Assembly (NCBI GenBank): GCA_011620345.1
Contig: WOZJ01000057.1
Coordinates: 165,246-229,245 of the forward strand
DNA from: Nitrospirota bacterium
Lineage (GTDB): Bacteria; UBA2233
Direction of reading: 5' to 3'
DNA length: 64,000 bases
Shown here: one piece after another, positions 9,483 through 18,812 of the stretch
Layout of the letters: each line of letters starts with the position of its first letter
Numbering within the stretch: the first letter of the stretch is position 1
Notes under the pieces: model-generated
Told to the model about the DNA's origin: nothing
Database searches by the model: none
The model's input: the letters and a program-made list of their open reading frames with translations, nothing else
Position numbers and translations under genes: made by a program

Positions 9483-9683
9483 TTAATGGATCAAGCTCGT
9501 GACTCCGGGCATGATGTCGAGGAAGATCGGCCCAAGGATTGGAATCTGAGCAATTGAGTTCACTATGGGGAAAATGACTCCCATGAGCGTTGCGGCGAGG
9601 TCGGCCGGAATCGTGATGGGTAGGTTGACAATTGGTTGAATTAGCGGGCCGACAACCGGCTTGATCGAGGCAGCCGTGTTCAT
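9483..9683 (-). CDS. Small hydrophobic Pro/Ile-rich protein of unknown function
   Basis: 66 codons (MNTAASIKPVVGPLIQPIVNLPITIPADLAATLMG...), strong AGGGAGG upstream of ATG, co-directional with and 47 nt from the triheme cytochrome gene. Confidence 0.6.
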   Translation of the reverse strand: MNTAASIKPVVGPLIQPIVNLPITIPADLAATLMGVIFPIVNSIAQIPILGPIFLDIMPGVTSLIH

Positions 9684-9884
9684 GGAAAACCCTCCCTTTT
9701 TTGTTTAACTAGAACATTGGCGCAAAAGCAGAACATATGCATACATTCAGGAGGAATTTTAGTCTCGTAACTGATGCCTTGTCAAGCCCTCCATACCATA
9801 TGGTCCGTTTGACCATTTTGTGCATAATGTGCTAGGTTACAACCCAATATTGAGATTGAAAACTGGGCATCATTGAGGAGAACG

Positions 9885-11933
9885 ATGAAATTCATATTAA
9901 AGTGTAGTTGGGGTAGGATGAGCAGAATGTTGATGCCTTTAGGAAGAATCGGGCTCCTCGCTTTTTTTTGTTTAGGTCTTTCCGGGCCAACGGCATACGC
10001 GCTTACCAACGAAGATTGCCTGATGTGCCATGCCAACATGGAGCCAAGACTCGATGCATCCGTATTTTCTCAAAGTGCCCATGGCGGGCTGAACTGCCAA
10101 GACTGCCACGAGAACATCCAAGACGTTCCCCATCAAACGCAGCTCAAATTGGTTCGCTGCGGGAATTGTCATACGCAGGAATTCGCGGAATATCAGCTGG
10201 GGGTCCATGGCAAAGCTTTGGCCAATGGAACGAAAGACGTCCCTTCCTGCGCTTCTTGCCATGGAACTCATGATATTTTCCCTAAAAGTGATGTTCGCTC
10301 CAAAGTAAACCCCCTGAACCTCCCCGGGGTTTGTTCGGGATGCCATGCCAGCCAAGAGATCACTCGCCGCCATCCTCTGCCATCTCCGGAATTTATCGAA
10401 AGTTACCAGAAGAGCGTCCATGGGCAAGGTGTGTTGAAGAGTGGCCTGGTGGTCGCGGCCGTATGCTCGGACTGTCACGGTGGCCATAGAATCCTGCCCG
10501 CCTCGGACCCCGCGTCCTTGGTCAATCCAAAAAACATCCCTAAGACCTGTTCTAAGTGCCATGCAGGGATTTTTAGGGATTTTACCAGGAGTGCTCACGG
10601 AGAGGCCTGGAGGGCTGGCAAGAGTTACGGGCCTGTGTGTACCACTTGCCATACGGCGCACAGTATTTCCTCACCCCGTACGGCGGCGTTTCATGGGGGG
10701 ATTGCCGAAGAGTGCGGAGGGTGCCATGTCGACAGGACCCCTAGCTATAGAGATACCTTCCATGGTCAAGCCACTTCGCTCGGTCTTATTCGGGCGGCAA
10801 CCTGCCCGGACTGTCATACCGCGCATTTGAACCTTCCAAAAGAAAACCCTCACTCCAGCATCAACCCCAAAAATCTCCCCGGGACTTGCGGCAGGTGCCA
10901 TGGACAGGTGTCCAAAGGGTTTATTCAATACGACCCCCATCCTGATCCAAAGGACAAATCAAAGAACGCTGTCGTTTTCTACACGTACACGTTCATGAAT
11001 TGGCTGCTTTTGGGGGTGTTTGCCTTTTTTGGCCTTCATTCCGCACTTTGGATCCAGCGGAGCCTCGTTGCTTCGGTGCGTGGGGAGTTCCCTAGGCTTG
11101 ACAAAGAGGGGCCATGGGTCCGGCGCTTTAGCCAGACCAACCGGATGACCCACCTAGTCATCGTGATCAGCTTCTTGCTCCTTGCAGCTACGGGACTGCC
11201 CCTGAAGTTCCACTACACACCCTGGGCAAAGGTTGTAGAGGCCATATTTGGCGGGATCGAGGTGACTCGCTATCTCCACAAGCTTTTTGCCGTCGTGACG
11301 TTTGGATATGCGATTACGCATGTCAGCTATCTTGTCTACCGCATTTACAAAAAAGGCGAGCTAAACCTTCTGTACGGCCCTTTCAGCCTGACTCCGCGCC
11401 CCAAGGATGCGCTTGACCTTCTTGCAAACCTTCGCTGGTTCCTCTACATGGGGCCGAGGCCCAAGCTCGGACGCTGGACCTACTGGGAGAAGTTCGATTA
11501 CTTCGCCGTGTTTTGGGGAATTCCGATCATCGGAGGATCCGGACTCATGCTTTGGTTCCCGGGTTTTTTCACAAAATTCCTCCCCGGCTGGGTTCTGAAT
11601 GTGGCCATGATCGTCCACTCCGAAGAAGCGCTTATGGCTATCGGGTTTATCTTCCTGTTCCACTTCTTCCACACCCACTTAAGGCCGGAAAGTTTTCCTT
11701 TAGACACCGTCATCTTTACTGGAAGCATGCCCTTGGAGCGGCTCAAGGAAGAAAGGCCGGAGGAGTACGAGCTTTTGGTCAAGAAAGGCGAGCTTGAACG
11801 CCTGATTGTCCCGGCTCCATCGAATAGTTTGCTGCGTGCCTCTCGGATCTTTGGCTTTGTGGCGCTTACCGTGGGGCTTTGCCTGATTTGGGCGATCCTG
11901 ATCACGGCGGTACTCCATATGTTGGCTTTATAA
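9885..11933 (+). CDS. Multiheme cytochrome c (11 CXXCH) fused to a C-terminal b561-type membrane domain
   Basis: Signal peptide, 11 CXXCH motifs, then several TM segments with spaced His (FHYTPW, RYLHKLFAVV, ITHVSYL, IVHSEEALMA, HFFHTHLRPESFPLDTVIFTG); GAGGAGA before ATG 9885. Confidence 0.9.
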   Translation: MKFILKCSWGRMSRMLMPLGRIGLLAFFCLGLSGPTAYALTNEDCLMCHANMEPRLDASVFSQSAHGGLNCQDCHENIQDVPHQTQLKLVRCGNCHTQEFAEYQLGVHGKALANGTKDVPSCASCHGTHDIFPKSDVRSKVNPLNLPGVCSGCHASQEITRRHPLPSPEFIESYQKSVHGQGVLKSGLVVAAVCSDCHGGHRILPASDPASLVNPKNIPKTCSKCHAGIFRDFTRSAHGEAWRAGKSYGPVCTTCHTAHSISSPRTAAFHGGIAEECGGCHVDRTPSYRDTFHGQATSLGLIRAATCPDCHTAHLNLPKENPHSSINPKNLPGTCGRCHGQVSKGFIQYDPHPDPKDKSKNAVVFYTYTFMNWLLLGVFAFFGLHSALWIQRSLVASVRGEFPRLDKEGPWVRRFSQTNRMTHLVIVISFLLLAATGLPLKFHYTPWAKVVEAIFGGIEVTRYLHKLFAVVTFGYAITHVSYLVYRIYKKGELNLLYGPFSLTPRPKDALDLLANLRWFLYMGPRPKLGRWTYWEKFDYFAVFWGIPIIGGSGLMLWFPGFFTKFLPGWVLNVAMIVHSEEALMAIGFIFLFHFFHTHLRPESFPLDTVIFTGSMPLERLKEERPEEYELLVKKGELERLIVPAPSNSLLRASRIFGFVALTVGLCLIWAILITAVLHMLAL

Positions 11934-11939
11934 GCATGG

Positions 11940-11979
11940 ACTCTGGAGGCCTCAGCCCTAGGGCTGAGGCCTCCAGAGT
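11940..11979. repeat. Perfect 40-bp palindrome, possible transcript-end hairpin
   Basis: actctggaggcctcagccctagggctgaggcctccagagt equals its own reverse complement; 6 bp after the cytochrome stop; no downstream T tract. Confidence 0.9.
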
Positions 11980-12262
11980 GTCGCCTTGAGCGGGGGCCTT
12001 TCTAGGGTTCGTATTGAACGCTCCTGCCACCCTTGTTTGTCATCCTATTCGTTGCCGTAGGGTAAGTGCGTTTGCTTGCCTAAGCAATCCAATATCCTTG
12101 TTGTTTGTGTGTTTGGGCTAATTGTTCAGTAACGCCCGGAGCAGGGCCCGTTTTCAGCGTATACTTGCCATGCATTCATTTATCTTGGGAATGGGCAGAA
12201 ACAAGCAATACGGGTATACTTGTGTAGGTCAAGAGTTTATTCCGTGGTTTACATAAAAAAAC

Positions 12263-13246
12263 ATGAATGTTCTTTTTGAGTCTTTCTTGCACGCGATCGT
12301 GGATGCCGTCCTTGTAGGGGTCGGGCTTCGGGTATGGGGGATTGCCAAGGCAGAGCCCAGACAACGCTTCATGTCCCTTATTTTAATCCTTCCCGTCTCG
12401 ACGCCAATTCTTTTTTATGGGTGGAGTACGGAGGGGAGCTTGCCTGGTTTTTATCGTGGAGCCCTCTTTAATGGTGAGAGATGGCTCCACGTAGAGCTAT
12501 TAGGCATTCCTTTCTTTCGATGGGGGTTTTTCGTGTTAATGGGGGCTTGTGCGGCCGCCTTCTTGTTCCAAGAGCTTTTGCCTATCTACTGGCACTTCAG
12601 ACAATCGAAACGCATGCGAAGGTTGCTTAAGGACCATTGGGAGAAAATAATCCCCCTGGAAACGCTAGGCATCCCCCCTATAAAAGAGCTCGAGGGGTTG
12701 CGCATTCAAGTGTTGCCGGACCATTGGGGTGGCATTAGCTCTCTCTACGGAGGTTCGCCCAGAATTCTGATAGGGGAAGGGCTGCTTGAAGAGCTTGACC
12801 GAGAGGAGCTTCGTGCGGTTGTGGCGCACGAAATCGCCCATCTTGGCATAGGGCGCAGGCCTTTTATGCTCCTAATGTATGTGTTTCGAGCGATTGCTTT
12901 CTTAAACCCAGTCGCGCTTGGTGCGTTTCGGTTCATCGCTAACGAAGAAGAGTGCGTGTGCGATGACAGGGCGGTGTGGCTGACTTCTGTCAGCCCACTA
13001 GCCTTGGCAAGCGCCCTTAAAAAACTCTACCAGCCCGATCAAGAGCCCGAGCTTGCGGACTGTAGTAAACAGGAGGTGCCAGGACTGTTCCGGAACCTAT
13101 CTGCCGTGGGGCTAAGAGAGCAGCTTGACAAACGCATCGAAAGGCTTCGTTCCAGAACCTACTCCTCGGACGACACTGAGTATTGGTCAGAGCTGTTTAT
13201 CGTGACGCTTGGGTGCCTGGCGTTTTCTTTTGCCGTTGTGGGCTAA
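12263..13246 (+). CDS. M56/M48-like membrane zinc metallopeptidase (BlaR1 peptidase-domain-like)
   Basis: HEXXH motif VVAHEIAHLGIGRRPFMLL, downstream NEEECVCDDRAV, N-terminal TM segments. Confidence 0.8.
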   Translation: MNVLFESFLHAIVDAVLVGVGLRVWGIAKAEPRQRFMSLILILPVSTPILFYGWSTEGSLPGFYRGALFNGERWLHVELLGIPFFRWGFFVLMGACAAAFLFQELLPIYWHFRQSKRMRRLLKDHWEKIIPLETLGIPPIKELEGLRIQVLPDHWGGISSLYGGSPRILIGEGLLEELDREELRAVVAHEIAHLGIGRRPFMLLMYVFRAIAFLNPVALGAFRFIANEEECVCDDRAVWLTSVSPLALASALKKLYQPDQEPELADCSKQEVPGLFRNLSAVGLREQLDKRIERLRSRTYSSDDTEYWSELFIVTLGCLAFSFAVVG

Positions 13247-13249
13247 AAA

Positions 13250-13774
13250 ATGGGTCGATTGAAGGGTCTCCTTTGTTTTTGTATGTTCGGCGTCTTGTTT
13301 GCTGGAGCACTGTGGATCCTGAACGCTGTCCCTCTTTTGCTCAAGCAGGAAGGTTTCAGGTCCTTAAAAAACATTGGGGAAACGCAAGCCTACCTAGGCA
13401 CAAGGCTTTCACTTCCCCGTTATTTTTCTCCCGGGCTTGTTTGGCCACCGTGTGCAATCCTAGCCCAACGAAAGCCGTTTCCCGCCTACGTTGTCCAATT
13501 TCAAAAAAGGGGGAGGGACGGGGTTTCGTTGGTCCTTTCGATGTCACCCGCTAGACACCCGCTATCCGGGGTCCACATCGAGCCCGCCATGGGCTTGCGT
13601 CGCATGCGTGTCAAGCTTACAGACCAAAGCGCGGAGTTGATGATAGGTCGCCTTCGCTCTGGGGAGCGTTGTTGCCTGCTTTCTTGGGTGCAGGCTGCCA
13701 AGAGATGGACGTTAAGCGGGGTGTTGCCCCCTTCCGAGATCCTGAAGATGGCCGAGAGTATGGACTTGCCTTAA
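13250..13774 (+). CDS. Hypothetical membrane-anchored/secreted protein
   Basis: Single N-terminal hydrophobic segment; starts 4 nt after the peptidase stop, suggesting translational coupling. Confidence 0.6.
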   Translation: MGRLKGLLCFCMFGVLFAGALWILNAVPLLLKQEGFRSLKNIGETQAYLGTRLSLPRYFSPGLVWPPCAILAQRKPFPAYVVQFQKRGRDGVSLVLSMSPARHPLSGVHIEPAMGLRRMRVKLTDQSAELMIGRLRSGERCCLLSWVQAAKRWTLSGVLPPSEILKMAESMDLP

Positions 13775-13849
13775 AAAATACCTCATTGCATTGAATTCAA
13801 AATACCCTGTATACTCTCAAGGAGGTACAAACTGGAAAAGGGCGATACT

Positions 13850-15280
13850 GTGAGGCTAACGCAGGGGTTTGTAGGGTTAATTTTTGTTGGTCTAGGTCTG
13901 GCTCCTACAATGGCTTTGGCTGAGACGACGACCCAGCAAGAGCTCGGTCAATGCATGTCTTGCCATGCCAAGCCAGGGCTCGTGAAACGCTTGGGAAAGA
14001 ATGAGAAAGTCTCGCTAACCCTCGACCTTCAAGCCTACCGGGCCTCGGCCCACAGCTCGCTCGTTTGTCAGGATTGCCACACGCGGTATTCCACGAAGGC
14101 TCATCCGGTAGGTTCGTATACGAGCCGGGAGGAGCTCGCCAGGGAGCACTCCGGGGCATGCACGAGTTGTCATTCGCTCGATCAGCTAAGCGCGTTGCCC
14201 GTCCATGAAGATGTCCTGAAGCCAGGGCATCCGGTTGCATGCTCGAGTTGTCATGGGGCTCACGAGATCCAGCGGGTCGTGGGCGGCGGGGCTATGGTGA
14301 AGGAGCGTGCCTACTGCCTTTCGTGTCACGAGCAGCACATTGAGATGACCTTCGAAAATGGGGAGACCAAGGATATTTATGTCGAGCTTCGTTCGCTCCT
14401 TGCCTCTCCGCATGCGAGCCTTGCATGCTCGGACTGTCACGTGGGGTTTTCAAGAGATCACCACCCGGATCGCTCGTTTCAGGACGGGAGGTATTACACG
14501 CTTGTTTTATCCGAGAGCTGTAAGCGTTGCCATTTCGACAAGTATACCCGGACTCTAGACAGCATGCATTACCGAGTCCTCATGAAGGGAAATGCGAATG
14601 CGCCGGTATGTACCGACTGTCACGGCTCGCACGGTATCTTGCCTGTCGGCAAGGACCATTCCATAAGCGCGAAGCGCTGCATGCGATGTCATGAGACCAT
14701 TTATACGACCTATACAAAGAGTGTGCATGGAAAGGCCTTGTTAGGTGAACACAACATGGATGTGCCCGTATGTGCCGACTGCCACAAGGCACACGAGATT
14801 CAAGACCCAAGGACGCTAACCTTTCGTGACCGGATCCCGGAGATGTGCGGGAACTGCCATGCCAACAAAGAGCTCATGTCTCGCTATGGGCTTTCCCCAG
14901 CAGTAGTGAAAACATACCTCCAGGATTTTCACGGAGTTACGCTTTCGCTTTACAAAATGCAAAGGGAACTAGAGGGTACAAGCTCGGCCAATCCTATTGC
15001 TGTATGTTCAGACTGCCACGGGATCCATGACATCCAGAAGCTCTCGGAACAAGAAACGGGCCTTGTACGCCAAAACCTGCTCAAGCGCTGCCAGGCATGC
15101 CATCCTGGGGCCACCCAGCGGTTTCCCGATGCTTGGCTCTACCACTATGAGCCAAGCCTTGAAAAGGCCCCCTTGGTCTACGCAGTAAACCTTTTTTACA
15201 AAATTTTCATCCCGTTCATGGTCGTGGGATTGCTGTTGCAGGTTTTCTTACATGCCTGGCGCTACATCGTGAACCGTTAA
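13850..15280 (+). CDS. Multiheme cytochrome c (13 CXXCH) with C-terminal TM anchor
   Basis: Signal peptide, 13 CXXCH motifs counted, C-terminal TM (FIPFMVVGLLLQVFLHAW); GTG start. Confidence 0.92.
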   Translation: MRLTQGFVGLIFVGLGLAPTMALAETTTQQELGQCMSCHAKPGLVKRLGKNEKVSLTLDLQAYRASAHSSLVCQDCHTRYSTKAHPVGSYTSREELAREHSGACTSCHSLDQLSALPVHEDVLKPGHPVACSSCHGAHEIQRVVGGGAMVKERAYCLSCHEQHIEMTFENGETKDIYVELRSLLASPHASLACSDCHVGFSRDHHPDRSFQDGRYYTLVLSESCKRCHFDKYTRTLDSMHYRVLMKGNANAPVCTDCHGSHGILPVGKDHSISAKRCMRCHETIYTTYTKSVHGKALLGEHNMDVPVCADCHKAHEIQDPRTLTFRDRIPEMCGNCHANKELMSRYGLSPAVVKTYLQDFHGVTLSLYKMQRELEGTSSANPIAVCSDCHGIHDIQKLSEQETGLVRQNLLKRCQACHPGATQRFPDAWLYHYEPSLEKAPLVYAVNLFYKIFIPFMVVGLLLQVFLHAWRYIVNR

Positions 15281-15285
15281 AAAGG

Positions 15286-16050
15286 GTGGGAACCGTGACC
15301 GAACGAAAAATGGCCTTTGTGCAACGCTTGTCTTGGGTGCGAATCATCGAGCACTGGGTGAATGCTTCCGTGTTCATCCTTCTTGTCGTTACAGGGCTTT
15401 CCCAAAAGTTCTATACGTTCGAGCTGTCCCAGCGCTTGATCCTGTTTTTTGGCGGCATTGATTCGACGCGCTTGATTCATCGTGCCTGCGGGGTGCTGTT
15501 TGCCGCCGTTTTGGTTCTCCACATGACCGTCGCGGTTGTAGGGGTCGTGCTGAAGCGTTGGCAGCCGACGATGCTCATCAACAAAAAAGACTTCTTTGAC
15601 GCCATAGACAACCTAAGGTACTACTTTGGGCTTTCCGATCACCCGGCAGCTTGCGACCGTTATGATTACAAGCAGAAGTTCGAATACTGGGGAGTGGTCA
15701 TGGGAGGTATTGTCATGGTGGCTACGGGGTTTGTCCTTTGGTTTCCGACGGTGGCGACGTATCTGCTACCCGGAGAGCTAGTGGCCGTATCGAAGGCCAT
15801 CCACACGAACGAGGCTATGCTTGCCTTCCTGATCATCTCCATCTGGCATATCTACAACGCCGTCTTTTCCCCGGAGGTGTTTCCTTTAGATACGGTGATC
15901 TTTACGGGGAAGATTTCGAGGGAGCGCATGATGCACGAGCACCCTCTAGAGCTTGCAAGGCTCGAGGGAAAAAGCTTAGAAGAGCTCCTTCAAGAAAAAG
16001 AGGGCTTTTCTCATGCATCCAGCCCTTTAAAGCCCCCTCCGAACGACTAA
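15286..16050 (+). CDS. b561-type cytochrome b membrane subunit
   Basis: TM protein with RIIEHWVNASVFILLVVTG, LIHRACGVLFA, AIHTNEAMLAFLIISIWHIYNAVFSPEVFPLDTVIFTG; same C-terminal signature as the membrane domain of the 9885-11933 protein. Confidence 0.85.
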   Translation: MGTVTERKMAFVQRLSWVRIIEHWVNASVFILLVVTGLSQKFYTFELSQRLILFFGGIDSTRLIHRACGVLFAAVLVLHMTVAVVGVVLKRWQPTMLINKKDFFDAIDNLRYYFGLSDHPAACDRYDYKQKFEYWGVVMGGIVMVATGFVLWFPTVATYLLPGELVAVSKAIHTNEAMLAFLIISIWHIYNAVFSPEVFPLDTVIFTGKISRERMMHEHPLELARLEGKSLEELLQEKEGFSHASSPLKPPPND

Positions 16051-16066
16051 CCCAAACAGGCCACGC

Positions 16067-17854
16067 GTGCACCTCCCCCAATTAACTCGCCGCATCCTCC
16101 TGCTCGTTATCGCAAGCCTTCTGCCGCTCGTTCTGGGCTATGCCCTGATCCTTGCCGCTTCGGTCCGGTATGGCAATCAAGGTGCGCTACGATTTACGCA
16201 GACCAGGGCAAGGATTCTTTCCGAATCGGTTAAGCTCCATTTGGAGAAAAACCTCGTTTGGCTCTCGGACATCGCGCTCGGTCTTTCTTTTGGCGAGCCC
16301 GCCAAGGAGACCCTTAGACAGTCAAACCCCTACTCGTTGCTCCGTCATGGGTTGATCGTCACCGATCTAGAGGGGAACGTCAGGGCCTCATGGCCGGAAA
16401 CAAGCATTCGCAAGCTTGCCCCGGAAGTGCTGGCTAGGTTGAAGGAGGAAGGTTCCCCGAGCAGACCTTTCGTATCCGGCCTCGTGGCCAAAGAGCCCTC
16501 GGGCCGAACCACAGGCTTTATGCTCGCGCCGGTACGCGAGAGCGCCGGCAAGATTAAGGGTTGGGTGGGAGGAGAGTTGGACTTCCAAGACCCTGTTTTC
16601 GTTCGGCTTCTTGAAGCAGGCAGAGAGCCTTCAGACAACTTCGTCGCAATTTTAGACGATGCCGGTCGGGCTTTTGCGTTTATAGGAGACTCTAGGGCCT
16701 TTCTCGTTAAAGGGCATGCTGGACTGATTAACCAGGCCCGCTACGATGAGAGCCCTCGGACTGTTCGCTGCAAAGGGTGTCACAAGAAAGGCGCTCGTGG
16801 GGGCGTGTTGGCCGTTGCTTCCGTTACGCTCGCCCCTTGGTGCGTCGCGATCTTAACCGTACCGAATGGTCCATCGGGTTCTCCGCTTGGCCTGTGGAAG
16901 GCCTTTGGGCTTTTGGGATTGGGATTGTCGCTGGGTGGACTTATTCTTGGCGTGGGGATGTCCCGCTCGATTCTTCAGCCTATACGCTCACTGATCGAAG
17001 GGGCAAAAAGGATCGGGGACGGTGATCTCTCCATCCCCGTCCCCATCCAAGGAAGCGACGAGATTACGGTTTTGGCGGAAGGATTGGAGCAAACCCGGCT
17101 TAGGCTCCTCGAGTCGTTTCTAACGATCCAACGGGTTAATGAAGAGCTCGAGGCCAAGGTTCAAGAGAGGACCATGCAGGTGCAGTCGCTCTTAAGGAAG
17201 GTCATCGGCTCCCAAGAGGAGGAGCGGAAGCGAATTGCACGCGAGTTACACGACGTAGTCTTGCAGGACATCGCCGCATTTTTGATGAAGCTAGACGTGC
17301 TCGCGTTGAGCGAGCGCAAGGATCAAGGACGAATCGAGAAGATGCGCGGGCTTTTGACCAAAGCGATGGAGGATATTCGTGCCATCATTCAGGGCTTGCG
17401 TCCGAGTATTCTTGATGATTTGGGGTTGGATGAGGCCCTAAGGTGGGTTGTGGACCGAAGGTTTCAGGATCAGGAATGCGAGGTCTCGATTGAGGTCAAG
17501 GGCTATTCTAAGGGGCAGTTGGACTCAAACATAGAAACTGTTACGTTCCGGATTGCCCAAGAGGCCCTCACCAATGTCCTTAAGCATGCAAGAGCGAGCC
17601 GCGCTGTCCTCCGGCTGAGTTGTTCGAGTCGTAGGCTTACCCTTTTCGTTCATGATAACGGGGTAGGGTTCGCGGCCGCCGAGTACAAGAAAGAGGTCCG
17701 TACGACGGTCGGGTCGGGCATTGGGCTCCAGGGTATGGCAGAAAGGGCCTCGCTTGTCGGGGGGAGGCTCAAGATCCGGTCATCTCCGGGTAGAGGGTCC
17801 CATGTGCGGCTATTCATCCCTTTAGGGAGGTCAGTAGATGAAACAGCCGATTAG
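16067..17854 (+). CDS. NarL-type (HisKA_3) sensor histidine kinase with HAMP and an extracytoplasmic CXXCH motif
   Basis: Two TM regions, HAMP, QEEERKRIARELHDVVLQDIAAFLMKLD H-box, HDNGVGF and GSGIGLQGMAERA ATP-lid; CKGCH at nt 16769-16783 before TM2. GTG start. Confidence 0.92.
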   Translation: MHLPQLTRRILLLVIASLLPLVLGYALILAASVRYGNQGALRFTQTRARILSESVKLHLEKNLVWLSDIALGLSFGEPAKETLRQSNPYSLLRHGLIVTDLEGNVRASWPETSIRKLAPEVLARLKEEGSPSRPFVSGLVAKEPSGRTTGFMLAPVRESAGKIKGWVGGELDFQDPVFVRLLEAGREPSDNFVAILDDAGRAFAFIGDSRAFLVKGHAGLINQARYDESPRTVRCKGCHKKGARGGVLAVASVTLAPWCVAILTVPNGPSGSPLGLWKAFGLLGLGLSLGGLILGVGMSRSILQPIRSLIEGAKRIGDGDLSIPVPIQGSDEITVLAEGLEQTRLRLLESFLTIQRVNEELEAKVQERTMQVQSLLRKVIGSQEEERKRIARELHDVVLQDIAAFLMKLDVLALSERKDQGRIEKMRGLLTKAMEDIRAIIQGLRPSILDDLGLDEALRWVVDRRFQDQECEVSIEVKGYSKGQLDSNIETVTFRIAQEALTNVLKHARASRAVLRLSCSSRRLTLFVHDNGVGFAAAEYKKEVRTTVGSGIGLQGMAERASLVGGRLKIRSSPGRGSHVRLFIPLGRSVDETAD

Positions 17855-18497
17855 GGTTTTAATCGTGGACGATCATGCACTCTTACGTGAGGGCATTGCG
17901 GCCATCCTTCAGACGGCCGAGGACATCCGAGTTGTGGGCGAGGCGGCTGACGGGCTTGAAGCGATTAAAAAGGTTGAAGTGTTGCACCCCTCGATCGTTC
18001 TTATGGACATAGCCATGCCCGGGCTTGGCGGGCTCGAGGCGACGCTAGAGATTAAAAAACTGTTCCCGGGGGTTCGGGTGCTCGTGCTTACCCAGTACGA
18101 CGACAAAGAGTACGTTGACAGGTTTCTCAAGGCAGGCGCTTCTGGTTTTATCCTTAAGCGTGCGCTGGGTAGGGAGCTCATCGATGCGGTTCGGTCCGTC
18201 GATAAGGATGAGGTTTATCTCCATCCAGCAATCGTCAAGGACGTAGTCGAAGGATATTTAACGAAGGACAAGCCCGCTGCTTCTCCCTATGACAGGCTTA
18301 CAGATAGGGAGAAACAAGTCCTCAAATTGCTTGCAGAGGGGCATACTCACAAAGAAGCGGCGAGCCTGCTGGGAATTGGCGTGAAAACCGTTATTACCCA
18401 CCAGGCTCACCTCCAAGAAAAGCTTGGGCTCTCTAGCCGTTCCGAACTGATCCGGTTCGCCATCCAGCAAAAAATCATCCGAATCGACACTCCGTAA
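17838..18497 (+). CDS. NarL/LuxR-family response regulator
   Basis: REC domain (VLIVDDHALLREGI, VLMDIAMPG, VLVLTQYDDKEYV) and LuxR HTH (LTDREKQVLKLLAEGHTHKEAASLLGIGVKTVITHQ); overlaps the kinase gene by 17 nt. Confidence 0.95.
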   Translation: MKQPIRVLIVDDHALLREGIAAILQTAEDIRVVGEAADGLEAIKKVEVLHPSIVLMDIAMPGLGGLEATLEIKKLFPGVRVLVLTQYDDKEYVDRFLKAGASGFILKRALGRELIDAVRSVDKDEVYLHPAIVKDVVEGYLTKDKPAASPYDRLTDREKQVLKLLAEGHTHKEAASLLGIGVKTVITHQAHLQEKLGLSSRSELIRFAIQQKIIRIDTP

Positions 18498-18550
18498 TTA
18501 GCCTTCCGGGCACGAGCCCAAAGCCCTCACGTCTCTCGATCGCTCCTTCC

Positions 18551-18739
18551 TTACTGAACCTTCGGCGCTGTGGGAGCTCCGCTCTTGGGCGGACACTTGG
18601 CAATTTTGTCATCACCATGGCATTTCATCCCGCACCCGGGCTTGGCATTCCCACACATGTTGGGCTTTGCCAGAAGGGGAGCGCTAAGAATGCAGAGCGC
18701 CACGAATGCCGAGGATAAACAAAGGGCTGCGCGCTTCAT
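18551..18739 (-). CDS. Small exported Cys-rich protein, CX3CH family member 1
   Basis: 62 aa; signal peptide then KPNMCGNAKPGCGMKCHGDDKIAKCPPKSGAPTAPKVQ; AAGGAGG upstream; two paralogs nearby. Confidence 0.8.
   Translation of the reverse strand: MKRAALCLSSAFVALCILSAPLLAKPNMCGNAKPGCGMKCHGDDKIAKCPPKSGAPTAPKVQ
18554..18625. repeat. Direct repeat copy A (partner 20208-20279)
   Basis: 72 nt with 3 mismatches to the partner by hand alignment, coding the identical 24-aa tail KCHGDDKIAKCPPKSGAPTAPKVQ. Confidence 0.9.
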
Positions 18740-18812
18740 GCAATACCTCCTTTTTTGGTTGTGTTGTTGACCTCCAAGAATAACTTCCACCGCCATTTCT
18801 CTTTTTTCAAGG

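Noticed and set aside
9789-9840. Divergent promoter with TTGACC and the accatatggt palindrome before the 11-heme gene
   Set aside because: No acceptable -10 at 16-18 nt from the TTGACC; too weak to call.
9972-10661. 229-aa minus-strand ORF antisense to the 11-heme cytochrome
   Set aside because: The plus frame has 11 regularly spaced CXXCH motifs; the antisense ORF lacks recognisable features and RBS.
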